Source: Leptidea sinapis
Lineage: Eukaryota; Arthropoda; Insecta; Lepidoptera; Pieridae
Reading direction: 5' to 3'
DNA: 64,000 nucleotides
Assembly: GCF_905404315.1 (NCBI RefSeq)
Contig: NC_066311.1
Span: 1,488,001-1,552,000, forward strand
Position 1 is the stretch's first letter; each line of letters opens with the position of its first letter. The translations under genes and the position numbers were made by a program. Below the pieces are notes generated by a model. That model searched no databases. It worked only from the letters and a program-made list of their open reading frames with translations, and was not told where the DNA came from. Positions 52,373 through 62,385 of this stretch are shown piece after piece.

Positions 52373-52967
52373 ATTGGGCTGTCTTAGCTTAAGGCGAAGA
52401 GTAAGCAGAAAACACGCAAACATGGTGTTTTTAGACAAGTTTTGTGGTGAAAGTATAACATTTCGAGCTATGAACACTACTTAATCGTGTTACACATATC
52501 CTTAAGTCTTATTTGTAGGTTGCGAATGCTTGCTGTTGGTTATAGTTAACACTGCCGAGCCTTTTTGAACTACCACTTTTCTTTGAAGTTAAACAAGTTT
52601 TTTGGCATGGCGTGACGCATTTTTTTGAATCTTCTCTCAGAAAAGTTATTCTTATAGCTTGTACTTTTTTGTGTAGGTTCATTTATTCAGATTAGTAGTG
52701 AATAACGAGGATTGTAAGCATATAAACTGTTTTCCACACAAGAATTTTGAAAATATTGGCTTTGTTACATAGATGGCGGGCCGGCAGCCGTGAACTCATA
52801 TCGCTCAAGGTCGCTGGCATTTAGTGTCGCCTTAACAAATGACTATAAAAAAGAAATCAAAGATTACGCTAAGCTCTTACACTAAGTTACGTTTTACGTA
52901 AGGTCTGAGCAAAGTCCCAAGCCAGAGGGTGTCGTAAGAGGCAACTCAGGGCATTTATTATTAGCAT
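52373..52967. other. No recognisable gene
   Basis: No hallmark; one SINE-like 'gtcgtaagaggcaactcaggg' word near 52930 is too short to call. Confidence 0.3.
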
Positions 52968-53120
52968 TAACGTGAAGTTGACGAGCGATTTGTAGTACCG
53001 CTCAGAATTTTTGGATTTTTCAATAATCCTGAGCTGCACTGTATTGTAATAGGCAGGGCGTATCAATTGCCATCAGCTCAATATCCTGCTCATCTCGTCC
53101 GGTATTGTCATTTAAAAAAA
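52968..53120 (+). repeat. Family C 3' half
   Basis: GTTGACGAGCGATTTGTAGTACC, CAATAATCCTGAGCTGCACTG, AATAGGCAGGGCGTATCAATTGCC and CTGCTCATCTCGTCC, then an A-rich end. Confidence 0.82.
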
Positions 53121-53930
53121 GATATACTTTTGTCCTCCTCTGCTGTTGTTTAGTTTCTTAAGTTTTAATTTTAAATTTAACCACGCGAGAACATCTAAGT
53201 ACTTAACTATTCGACATTCACAATTATAGTCTACTCGGCATACGCTGTAAACAGAATTAAATTTATATAATCCGTCGAATAAAAAAAACTCGTTTTACAA
53301 TGTGTTTTCGAGTAAAGTTCCTATTATTATTATATTGTACGTTATTTGATAACACATTTTATGTACATACGTTACACATTTAATATAGAATATTTATCTG
53401 TAGTTACGAAGCTAATACAATATATTATTGCTAAAACGACCTTGAACTCGCAACAGTTACAAGGAATGTATTTTTTGCAATTAAATCACATTACAACATT
53501 CATTCATAAGTAATAATTAATGATGCAAGCTTTGTTTTACATTCGCTTTTGATTTATATTAGTTAAGTTACCTTGTTAGTTTTTTTTTTTATTTAAAGAA
53601 TATTTAAATCATTTTCCAATATAGGTACTTGATTATAAGGTAACCCCCGTTAGGTTTATGGGCAAAAAAATCTTGATGAAGGTGAGACCAGACCTACATT
53701 TTATTTCTTTCATTGATGATTTATATTATTACTTCATCTGGACTTCCATGCAGTGACTTGTCGAGGAGGTGAACGTTGAGCAAAATTTGCACGTGATTTA
53801 AATAAGATTCTTATACTCAAAATATTATTTATGGGTTATCAGAAGTATTAATTCCGTCAAAATTTGTAAGTCTACACTCTGCATGCAGAATGCACTTAAA
53901 TCCCAACCCTACAGCGAAGATTTATAATAT
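53121..53930. other. No recognisable gene
   Basis: AT-rich; nothing placed. Confidence 0.3.
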
Positions 53931-54030
53931 AAGTAATAGAACAGTAGCGTAACTCAGCGGTCTCTTTGAAATTTATACCTTATCTATCTGAGCGCTAGTG
54001 TTGGTACATACAAAAAGATTGACGACTTTG
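53931..54030 (+). repeat. Family L fragment
   Basis: AGTAATAGAACAGTAGCGTAAC then CAGCGGTCTC, GAAATTTATACC, GAGCGCTAG and TTGGTACATACAAAAAGATTGACGAC: the first 100 bases of the 22089 repeat. Confidence 0.75.
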
Positions 54031-54287
54031 ACGATTGTTCGTCGACATTGATTCTTTAACCCGGTGTGGGTTTACATTGGGAAAAAAGTGTATACGTGAA
54101 ATCTTTACGCGCAGTTGAAGTAAATCTTTTTTGACGCTTACGACACTAATCACTGAAATTTTTCCTTTAGAGTTATTCCTACATTTAACATTTAAAAGCG
54201 ACGCCCTTGGTCCACGAAGCAAAAGAATGGCAACAAATTTCAATTCAATATTTTATATGATTCCTAACATCATTCACAAATATAAAA

Positions 54288-54552
54288 AGACCAATGGTCC
54301 TAGGTGAGATCCCTGGGGAATACTAGATCGCGCAATGTCATACATTGCCCAGTAGACTCCAACAACTACTGACTGAAGTCTATTATGAAGATATGACTCG
54401 AATTCCATAATTATTTAGCTTCTAAATCTATCGGTATAGGGTGACTAACTTTATCGAAGGCATTGCTAAAGTCGGTATATATTGCATCAATCTGGCACCC
54501 ATTGTCCAATTCCTGACATGTTTCGGTTACGAAAGAGATAAGGTTCGTTTAA
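54288..54552 (-). pseudogene. LINE reverse transcriptase fragment (jockey/CR1-type)
   Basis: The minus strand encodes NLISFVTETCQELDNGCQIDAIYTDFSNAFDKVSH, the RT block with its first catalytic Asp (DFSKAFDKVSH-like). Then, after a frame break, comes a SIPQGSHLGPL-like stretch from the PQG block. Only about 85 codons are present, with stops at positions equivalent to the intervening loop. It belongs to none of the other LINEs in the window by sequence. Confidence 0.75.
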
Positions 54553-54924
54553 ATTGACTAGCATATATAATAGATGACCTGACATCCCGCTAATGCGTGA
54601 CCAATTTTCATATTTTATTAATGTATCCGTCGTTTAATATTCATTATACTAAGGAGCTACTGCCAAGAGTGGTTGACTGTTTACGAACTCTCGATCAAAA
54701 TCGGTTACAGCAACAATAGATTCGCATAACTTTTCTATCTTACTCTATCTCCGTTCTTTTCTCTTGATTGTCTATACGCTAGTTAGATTGGAAGTATATG
54801 GTAATAAAGTATTACTAACACACATCGAAGAGAACCCCAAGGTGACCACATGACCACAATACCGTAATAGAACAGTACTGTTACTTCATACTAGAGCGCC
54901 TGAATCGACGCACGCACACATACA
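54553..54924. other. No recognisable feature
   Basis: Nothing placed. Confidence 0.3.
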
Positions 54925-55135
54925 CATGATTTAGACGGCCGCTAAGCAATCTTGTGAAGATAAATCTATTCAGTGCCACGCCGTACGCCTCCGAGACTGG
55001 TCGCTGTCCGAGTTAAATAAGCAGCGCAGCGCTGTCAATATTTTTGTATGTACCAACCCTAGTAATCCGCCCAGACGTAGGTATAAATATCAAGGAGACC
55101 GCTGAGATACGCTACTGTTCTTTTCGAATATGCGA
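54925..55135 (-). repeat. Family L repeat, inverted copy
   Basis: The complement carries AAGAACAGTAGCGTATCTCAGC, GATATTTATACCTACGTCTGG, TTGGTACATACAAAAATATTGAC, GACAGCGACCAGTCTCGG and AAGATTGCTTAGCGGCCG, in the same order as 22089-22320. Confidence 0.78.
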
Positions 55136-55732
55136 CAATTATTGCGGTAAAAGAGCAATAAACGGTATGGTAGTGTGGTGGTAGCATATGCATGTACCAC
55201 AGATATTTTAAGATATTTTATGACAAAAAATATTGTACGCCGGCGAAACTACGGGGCACAACTAGTATCTTTAAAATAACATTGAAATGGATTATTAAAA
55301 TATTTGTGTTTACATTAAATACCAATTAAATTAAATTCTCATATTTGTCCTCTCATAACTCTTCGATTCCGGGTTCTTAGGTCACGTTTTAGATATTTTT
55401 TCTTTAATTTATCACGTGCACAAGCTAGGGTTGTCAACGCTCATATTATAATAACGAACTTGTTTTTTTTTATGAATACCTAATTAGTAACAATGTTTAA
55501 TTATTATACGTATAGAGAACTAGTATAATTTAAAAAGCCTAGGGTTTGTCCTAAGGCCGATTGGAGAAATTAGTTTGACCTAGTTTTTACCAGGTTTGTC
55601 CTAAAATTGGCCTGTAAGATTTAATAAATTAACAGGGAACTATGAAAGAGTGTGAAATTAGGCATTATGAAAGTTTAAATAGACAAGTGAGCAGCTACAA
55701 ATGATTAACAATTTTTTTAAGGAAGAGTAGAA
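55136..55732. other. No recognisable gene
   Basis: Nothing placed. A short direct repetition of GTTTGTCCTAA occurs at about 55553 and 55594. Confidence 0.3.
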
Positions 55733-55892
55733 CTTAACATCGTATGTCTCAAGCTGACGAGCGCAATTGTAATGCCGCTCAGAATTTTTGGGTTTCTCAA
55801 GAATCCTGAGCGGCACTGCATTGTAATGAGCGTATCAATTACCATCAGCTGAACGCCCTGCTCGTCTCGTCCCTTACTGTCATAAAAAAAAA
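55733..55892 (+). repeat. Family C 3' half
   Basis: CTTAACATCGTATGTCTCAAGC, GACGAGCGCAATTGTAATGCC, AAGAATCCTGAGCGGCACTGC and CTCGTCTCGTCCCTTACTG, then A9. Confidence 0.88.
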
Positions 55893-55911
55893 TTGAAAAC
55901 CGAATACACAT

Positions 55912-56000
55912 TGGTACGTGTCGGGTGAGGATCGAACCGAGGGCACCGTGGTGAGTGTTAACAGTTCAATCTATTGGGCCATCGACGCTTAACTTGATGA
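55912..56000 (-). repeat. tRNA-derived SINE, family M
   Basis: On the minus strand: AAGCGTCGATGGCCCAATAGATTGAAC, then CGGTTCGATCCTCACCCGACACG (B box) and ACCAATGTGTATT. Homologous to 1800-1900. Confidence 0.65.
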
Positions 56001-57402
56001 TCATTGCAACATGTATTACAAATTATAAAATTACATTATTCATATATTATAATGTTATTTTTAATAAAGTCTAACAACAGTGAGAATTTCGTATAAATGG
56101 CAGATTACACAATGCAGTAAATTTACTTCAACGTTAACTATAGTTAAAGATGTGCTTTCTGTTGGATGTATCTTATTAATTTTTTGAAGGTATCTAATGA
56201 AGGTCCAATTATGTCCAATGGGCGACTTTCGGAAGTGGAACTTAAAGTCGGAGTTTTCTTCGGAGTTTGCTTCTTCTCCCATGGGACTGGAGGAAACTCG
56301 ATAAGTGATTAAGCATATCACCATTCACAATTTTATGTTAGACGCACATATCAGATATCCACCTTCGCTTTTCAAGATTTTAATGTCTGTTTCAAGAATC
56401 ATTGTAAAATATAATAATCTAGAAACAAAAAACAACGGCGAAAAGCCTCCTTAGGTACCTCGCCTCATCACTTTGCCTAACCAAAGGCCTAGCAATCAGT
56501 TCGTCGCAAAAAAAATATATGTGGTTAACTTTTCGACTCATGAAAATTTCTATCGTTGCAGAAATTGTTAGTATAGATGCGACTTGCAGAGGAATAAATC
56601 CATTATGCCTCACAAATTTGGAGTTAGAGGTGAAGTAATTGAAATTTTGGATCGCCGAGGAAAAGGTCTTAGAGGTTTGTAAGAGATCACTCATGACCTC
56701 TAGTTATAAAGGAAATAACTCATTATTTCGAGTTCCTTCAGTCGTACTACTCTAGGTAGTTATTTCTGTCATTAATGTACATAGTACATACTTACTTTTA
56801 AAAAAATAATTCAAAATTCTTGCACGCATTCAATCAATATTCTCACTCAATGCAGATCTAGAAAAGATTGCTAACAAAGAAGAGTCTTTAAGTAAACGGG
56901 ACAAGTGTTAAAATAGAAAAACAATGTATCGCAATTACAAATATGTAGTTATGTAATACAAATTATCGACATGATGATGCAGTAGGAAGCTATTTAACAC
57001 ACATTCCGTGGTATTTGTCATAACATGTGATTTAACTGAGTTTTTATACGTGTTTAATCCATATATAGAAAAAACATATAAATACAGACAGACATGTATA
57101 ATTTTTATGTTTATGTCAGTGTTAAAGAATAATGTTGCAAGATTTATTGTCACTGCAAGCCTTATAAAAAATAATTACAGCTATATGTGGCAACCCTATT
57201 TATAAGTTATGCAAAATATCTCGCGTTCTATAAATATTTTAATCTCTTGTGATCTAATTAACTGAAATAGATACCGCTACTTATTTGCTTGTTTAGGACA
57301 GCTAATAATTGATAGGTGATCAATGTGAAATAGAAGGGCCGATTTCACCGATATCGGATATCCATTTATAATGTTACCAACTACAATTTTTTTTTAAATT
57401 AA
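56001..57402. other. No recognisable gene
   Basis: Two minus-strand frames of 87-91 codons (56061-56324, 56419-56694) and an antisense pair near 57008-57205 lack known motifs, splice context or repeats. Confidence 0.4.
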
Positions 57403-57506
57403 AATAAGGGACGAGACGAGCAGGACGTTCAGCTGATGGTAATTAATACGCATTACAATGCAGTGCCTCTCAGGATTCTTGAAAAACCCAAAAATACTGA
57501 GCGGCA
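57403..57506 (-). repeat. Family C fragment abutting LINE-I
   Basis: AATAAGGGACGAGACGAGCAGG, GTTCAGCTGATGG and GATTCTTGAAAAACCC up to GAGCGGC, where it meets the A/T end of LINE-I in the same orientation. Confidence 0.8.
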
Positions 57507-58090
57507 AAAAAGGCATTTATTTTCTCAAAATTGATTCCTTTAGAATTCTTTTTGATGTCATTTCCAATAACTACTAGATACTACTACCGCTTCGGAAACA
57601 AATGGCGCTCCGAGAGAGAAGAAGCGGCGCAAGAAACTCTCCCAGCATTCTTTTTTGCGCTTTTTCAATAAAAATATACAATATTGTACAATCATTTCCA
57701 TCGCTATAAAATAATCACAGTCTAGTCCCAGGCTGTCCCGTCATTTAGATATTTAGCAGTGGAGTAATAGGATTTACGACAGAGCCATTTTTTTTATAAA
57801 ACATTTAAATTTATTTATAGATAATGCCTGAACAGTGGCTGGGACTTTATTATAGAAGTGTATACATTTACCCTTAAAGCTATTATGTATCTTATGAAGC
57901 CTACTAGAATTAGTTACAAGCAATCCCTTATTTCTAGTGTTATAATAATGAAAATCACTATTAAGAGCAAAAAGGTGACGATTTTTGTGATCGTTTATTA
58001 AATTTTCATATATATAGTAAGCCTTGTTAATCAAATAATATTTTTTGAATCTGTGCTCAGTGACTCCTAGTTTCTAGTCCAAATAATATA
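57507..58090 (-). mobile_element. LINE-I: CR1-like LINE, C-terminal end and 3' UTR
   Basis: The minus-strand frame (58034-57774) reads INKAYYIYENLINDHKNRHLF ... YYNTRNKGLLVTNSSRLHKIHNSFKGKCIHFYNKVPATVQALSINKFKCFIKK. This has the same layout as the LINE-1 C-terminus (RL.K...S..G.CI.FYN..P..VQ) but a different sequence, so it is a related family. The untranslated region with GAATGCTGGGAGAGTTTCTTGCG and the end GAGAAAATAAATGCC follow. Confidence 0.85.
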
Positions 58091-58391
58091 GTTGTTGGAC
58101 AGATTTCAAGCTATCGTTCGATGTAATGTAACTATTACGAAAACCCCATTGTATCTTGCAGTATTCATTGACAAATGTCGAACAAAACCAGCTAGGCTAC
58201 TTATATAACTGTGAAGTCGGTCAATGTCTTCACCCAGATACAACGTTTTAATTAAATAGTTATTTATTGCAATTACCTGAACTGCTTCATCTGTTATTGG
58301 ATACAGAGATTTATCATTAGGTCGTTTAGAAGTTTATTGAAGCGAATCTTCTTTTGAGATGGTATGAATTGGATTTTATTAATGGAATGGA

Positions 58392-58452
58392 ATTATAACA
58401 CAAGAAATAAGGGTTTGCTTGTCACTAATTCTAGTAGGCTTCATAAGAAGGA
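58392..58452 (+). mobile_element. LINE-I scrap, opposite orientation
   Basis: ATTATAACACAAGAAATAAGGG, TTTGCTTGTCACTAATTCTAG and TAGGCTTCATAAGAAG encode YNTRNKGLLVTNSSRLHKK in plus, the same block as on the minus strand at 57890-57950. The two could pair as an inverted repeat. Confidence 0.75.
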
Positions 58453-58477
58453 TTGATTCCACAAAGTGGCTAGGCTA

Positions 58478-58726
58478 GGCAAGTAATTTCTTAACAAACG
58501 CGCGGTTGTGGAATGCCAGATGTCAAAGTGATGGGGGGACTTTGCACGTTATGTCCGGTGGTTGAATTTGGCCGCTCCCGAACCCGAACAGCTCCTCTGA
58601 GCACCCCGTGATAAATGCGGTAGAATATCTAGAGATAACCCACATCTCTACGCAACGCCAAAGAATCAAGTCGATCAGAAATTACTTGATGATCGTCGAT
58701 GATTCGAGCCGCTCTTCGTTGTATGT
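58478..58726 (-). mobile_element. LINE-B fragment
   Basis: The complement of LINE-B: GTGGAATGCCAGATGTCAAAG, GTCCGGTGGTTGAATTTGGCC, CGTGATAAATGCGGTAGAA, CCACATCTCTACGCAACGCC and ATTCGAGCCGCTCTTCGTTG. Somewhat longer toward the 5' side than the other two LINE-B copies. Confidence 0.82.
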
Positions 58727-58937
58727 ATTGCTATAAATATATTATTATTTAATGTGATATACGATATAAAATAGCTTGGCCTTTTCTTGTCATACTACAA
58801 AGTTACGAAAGGTTGCCGTATATGAAATCCTGTTTCAAGCATCTGTTGTAAATAACAGACATACTTCGAAGACGATACATCATTGTATGCCATTTAGAGC
58901 TGACAATTTCAGCGTTCGACATTGATAAAGTTGAACT

Positions 58938-59000
58938 TACGTAGTATTTACATCCTCTTTGTAAACGTGAAATGACTTTATGTCATCGAATAATATACCT
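58938..59000 (-). repeat. Family P fragment
   Basis: ACGTAGTATTTACATCCTCTTTG and AAACGTGAAATGACTTTATGTCA mirror 9857-9960. Confidence 0.5.
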
Positions 59001-59143
59001 ATGTTTATGTTGAATAACAATTGAGTATTTCACAATTTTTTTTTTTATAATTTTATAATAAATTATAAATAATTTGTTATTTTTTAAAGTGTAACCCTCA
59101 CTTCTGGGATTAATTACACAAATTTATGAACGTTACGTCACTC

Positions 59144-59184
59144 GAACGATTGGTTCATTGGAAGAGTGCTCGCACGGAACGCGA
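59144..59184 (+). repeat. tRNA-like unit 4, 3' truncated
   Basis: GAACGATTGGTTCATTGG then AAGAGTGCTCGCACGGAACGCGA: acceptor 5' half, D arm and most of the anticodon arm of the same family, preceded by ACGTCACTCG as in unit 3. The T arm is missing. Confidence 0.7.
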
Positions 59185-59329
59185 TACATTAAATAAAAAA
59201 CAAAGAAATACAAAGTTAACAGGCATTTAAACTTTTCAAGTGCCGGTGTTATTGAGCCTAAGAACTAATCCATGGTTTCTTGTAACAGTTCCATTAAATG
59301 GTTGTGAGACGATCAATCACCATGACTTC

Positions 59330-59565
59330 TTTTTTATAAAAGTGAAAACAAACGACGACGTAGGACACCTGATATTAAGTGATCACCGCCGCCCACACTC
59401 TCTTGTAACACAAGAGCAATCATAGGAGCGTTATCGTCTTGGACACCGCACAAGGAAGGCTTTCCACGACTTGGTCATACGTGGAAGAAATTTTCCTTGA
59501 AAACCGCACTACGGAGGAACGCCACACATGTCGATAGTGGGGATGATAACCTAATTTGTAGCGTA
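59330..59565 (-). mobile_element. LINE-A 3' fragment
   Basis: GACACCTGATATTAAGTGATCACC, GCCCACACTCTCTTG, GGACACCGCACAAGGAAGGC, GAAAACCGCACTACGGAGG and GGGGATGATAACCTAATTTG; internally deleted around the GTACACCTTCCTT region. Confidence 0.87.
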
Positions 59566-59970
59566 ATTTTAATGTCATTACAATTATTGTGATGAATTTT
59601 TTTTAATATAAAATAATAGTAGAATAAGAAGAAAAATTTAAATTCAGATTCCTGAACATTTTTGTTACCTTTGTGGTTTTTATCAAGTCGTTAATTCTGT
59701 TTGGCTTAACTAGGCTTTACATTAACTTAAGTTCAATGCCATAGAGCCTTCGGACGTGTTCATAAATAGTATTTCACAATGAAATCGAACGGCACGCTCT
59801 ATTTAACGTTGTAAGGTAAAACGAGATACTGTTAGGAAATTATGTTACAAAAACATAAGAAAATCACGTTTCATGTGCTAATTAATGGAGCCATTGTTTG
59901 TGGTCATAATATTGTAATCAACATGTTGCGAATTGTATGTTCTATATGGCAATGACATATATATATATAC
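59566..59970. other. No recognisable feature
   Basis: AT-rich; ends in an AT microsatellite near 59956-59990. Confidence 0.35.
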
Positions 59971-59974
59971 ATAC

Positions 59975-60306
59975 ATATATATATTAATATATATAAATAT
60001 GCACTCCTAAACTAATGAACAGATTTTAATGGGGATTACTTCATGGAGTGCAGTTTGGTCTAACTTGAGAGATAGGATAGTTTTTATTTCGATTTGGGAA
60101 CCATAATTATTTTTATTTTCAATATTTGTTTTGTATGGACATATTTTCTATGAGAGAATTTCTTGACAACAGAAACAATTTCATTATAACAACAGGGAGC
60201 ATATTTTACGAAATAATTCTTGATGTTATGAAATATTATTGACAAATTCATAGAAAATCAGTATTTTATTTATTATGTACAGAACAACGTCTGTCGTGTC
60301 AGCTAG
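59975..60306 (+). mobile_element. Non-autonomous Helitron, family E
   Basis: Ends AGAACAACGTCTGTCGTGTCAGCTAG|T at 60306; the body GGGGATTACTTCATGGAGTGC to TTTTATTTATTATGTACAG matches 24230-24517. The 5' end is blurred by flanking AT repeats. It supplies the uninterrupted reference for the outer element at 44091. Confidence 0.82.
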
Positions 60307-61304
60307 TATATATATATATATGTTAAAAAGTAACAGATATTGTATTAAGCATGTGATTTTATGACTCGTAAGTGTCCTAATTGGGACGCATTTTGACATG
60401 TATTTATTTAAATAAATATTTAATAAGTTTGGGGATTGTAGCTCTTAAGGGCCAAATAATTCTGCTTATTTCTCACTAACCGCTTCTCGCGGCGTCGTCT
60501 ACGTGTACGTTTTAAGCATCAAAAGTACTATCTTTGCATATATTATAATTGAAATGATATGTAAATTTAAATGAAAATAAAAACATGTTAATACCTAATC
60601 TGTTTACAAAAATAAACCTTAGAGTTTCCTGCTCATTCTCTCTCTAATCTGCCTTCCTACTGTATAAAAATTACATATTTCAATAAAATATTTTTGTTTT
60701 GATTTTGATTTGGTTTGATATACTTAATGTAGCCTAAGTATATGTTGTTCGGACCTATTGCATTACGCCAAATTTATTTTATATAAGAAAATAATGCTTA
60801 TTTACAGAACAAATTAGTTATATTTAAAGCTATAAAGTCAAATTATTATTATACAAAAGAAATTAATAACTTTCGTTTTCATATTAAAAAGTTATCGTAA
60901 AAAGAATAGAAAATGCTAAATTTTTCCAGACACATTTTCTTTTATTCCCAATAATCGCTAATTTTGAGATAGGTCGTTTTCGTTTTAGAGTGTGAGGGAT
61001 TACAGAGAGTAACACTCTTTGTTTAAGTGGTTCAACATTAACTAGTATAGTTCAATTATCATGCAATTTTTTTTTTGAAGTAAAAACTTCTTTAGCGACT
61101 TTTTAATTTTTTAATGTTTTTTGACTTCATGAATTCACATAAATGAATATTGTATTTAACCACATAATTGCTTTTATATTGATAAATAAAGCAATTCGTG
61201 CGAAATAATTCCCTAACCATTCCATAATATTCAAAAATGCACAACGTTCATGTTCAGAAGTGAAAACATTTCACTTCTGCCGGCGCCGGAGTACAGCCCG
61301 TATT
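60307..61304. other. No recognisable gene
   Basis: AT-rich; no frame over 60 codons. Confidence 0.4.
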
Positions 61305-61446
61305 TTTTATGGAAAAAGAGATCAAACGAGCGTACCAGGTCACCTAGGGTACCCTTGTGTTAAGTGATCACCACCGCCCATATTCTATTGCAACACCAGA
61401 GAAATCACAGGAGCGTTGCCGGCCTTTAAGGAAGGTGTACGCCCTT
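61305..61446 (-). mobile_element. LINE-A 3' tail
   Basis: TTTTTATGGAAAAAGAGATCAAACG, AAGTGATCACCACCGCCC, CAACACCAGAGAAATCACAGG and GGCCTTTAAGGAAGGTGTACG, with a 14-base duplication-like insertion (GGTCACCTAGGGTACCC). Confidence 0.87.
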
Positions 61447-61469
61447 TCATATTACTTCAATTAAACTTC

Positions 61470-61540
61470 AAACATTTGTATTCAAAATAGGACTTAAAAT
61501 CTCTTACTGAACCTCAAAAACTACCCATTGAGAGTCAAAG
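61470..61540 (-). mobile_element. LINE-1 tail fragment
   Basis: CAAACATTTGTATTCAAAATAGG, ACTTAAAATCTCTTACTGAACC and AAAAACTACCCATTG are the complement of the last 75 bases of LINE-1. Confidence 0.65.
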
Positions 61541-61710
61541 TCAAACTAACTTCTTATTTAATATCTTCTTCGGATGAATATCTCTTTCTCTGGGGTCGGT
61601 CCCTCATGTCGCAGGATCGTAGTCAGCATTATGGTTGCATCTGGAGCGAATGATCTGCCTCCCACGGTTTGTGACCAGCGCGTCTCTAACAATTGTGGTG
61701 AAGACGAAGA

Positions 61711-61948
61711 AAAAAAAATTTTCAAATTCCAAATTTCTATATTTGATATTAAATATATATACAAAATTACTTATAATCTACTTATTAAAGCAATTTACAA
61801 TTAAGCCTTATGTATGTAGGTATCAGAAAACTTATTTCTACAACCCTATCTGCGTGTTGAGGGATAAAACTATTATGCTTAAAAAACTAATACATATGGT
61901 TTGTGGGGGAAAATCCAGGAAACTGTGAAAACCTGGCTATTTGCTATT
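61711..61948. mobile_element. Family K element, inverted relative to 43686
   Basis: AAAAAAAATTTTCAAATTCC, TACTTATAATCTACTTATT, TTCTACAACCCTATCTGCG, TTGAGGGATAAAACT, GGTTTGTGGGGGAAAATCC and AACCTGGCTATTTGCTATT: the reverse complement of 43686-43897, collinear throughout. Confidence 0.82.
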
Positions 61949-62038
61949 ACTTAACCTAACTTAACACTAATGACTTGAACTTAAAACTAAGGTAAATAAA
62001 TACATAGATATATAAATATAAGAGGGGTGTGGGGTGAA

Positions 62039-62050
62039 GGGGGGGGGGGG
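62039..62050. repeat. Run of 12 G
   Basis: A homopolymer inside a purine-rich strand (62010-62080) that could form G-rich structure; also prone to sequencing error. Confidence 0.85.
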
Positions 62051-62171
62051 TCTCGGAAAAGGAAAGGAGGGAGAGGAAATAGTAGGCCAGTTTTCGCCGA
62101 TATTTAATATTTATGACTAAACCAATTTACAATATATTGGTTTTACATTTATTCAGACCTAGCTAGAACTC

Positions 62172-62198
62172 TGTGTGCGTGTGTGTGTGTGTGTGTGT
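62172..62198. repeat. (GT)n microsatellite
   Basis: About 13 GT units with one C interruption. Confidence 0.9.
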
Positions 62199-62218
62199 AC
62201 GCTAATGTTCTGTGAGCT

Positions 62219-62385
62219 CTAACCAGTTGTGATGTAAGGTGAAGACGAAGATGCAGTGTTGGACCCCATAAAATGTACCGTTGGATGAGGGCAGTGCAGG
62301 ACCGATCGTCGTGGCGATCTTTGGGGGAGGCTGTTGTCCAGCAGACGCAGTGCACATCTTCTGGCTGAAAATAATACAATAAAAA
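62219..62385 (+). mobile_element. RTE LINE 3' scrap
   Basis: AGACGAAGATGCAGTGTTGG, GGATGAGGGCAGTGCAGGACCG, TCGTCGTGGCGATC, GGGGGAGGC and TTGTCCAGCAG match 51595-51740 with deletions; the frame is lost. Confidence 0.78.
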
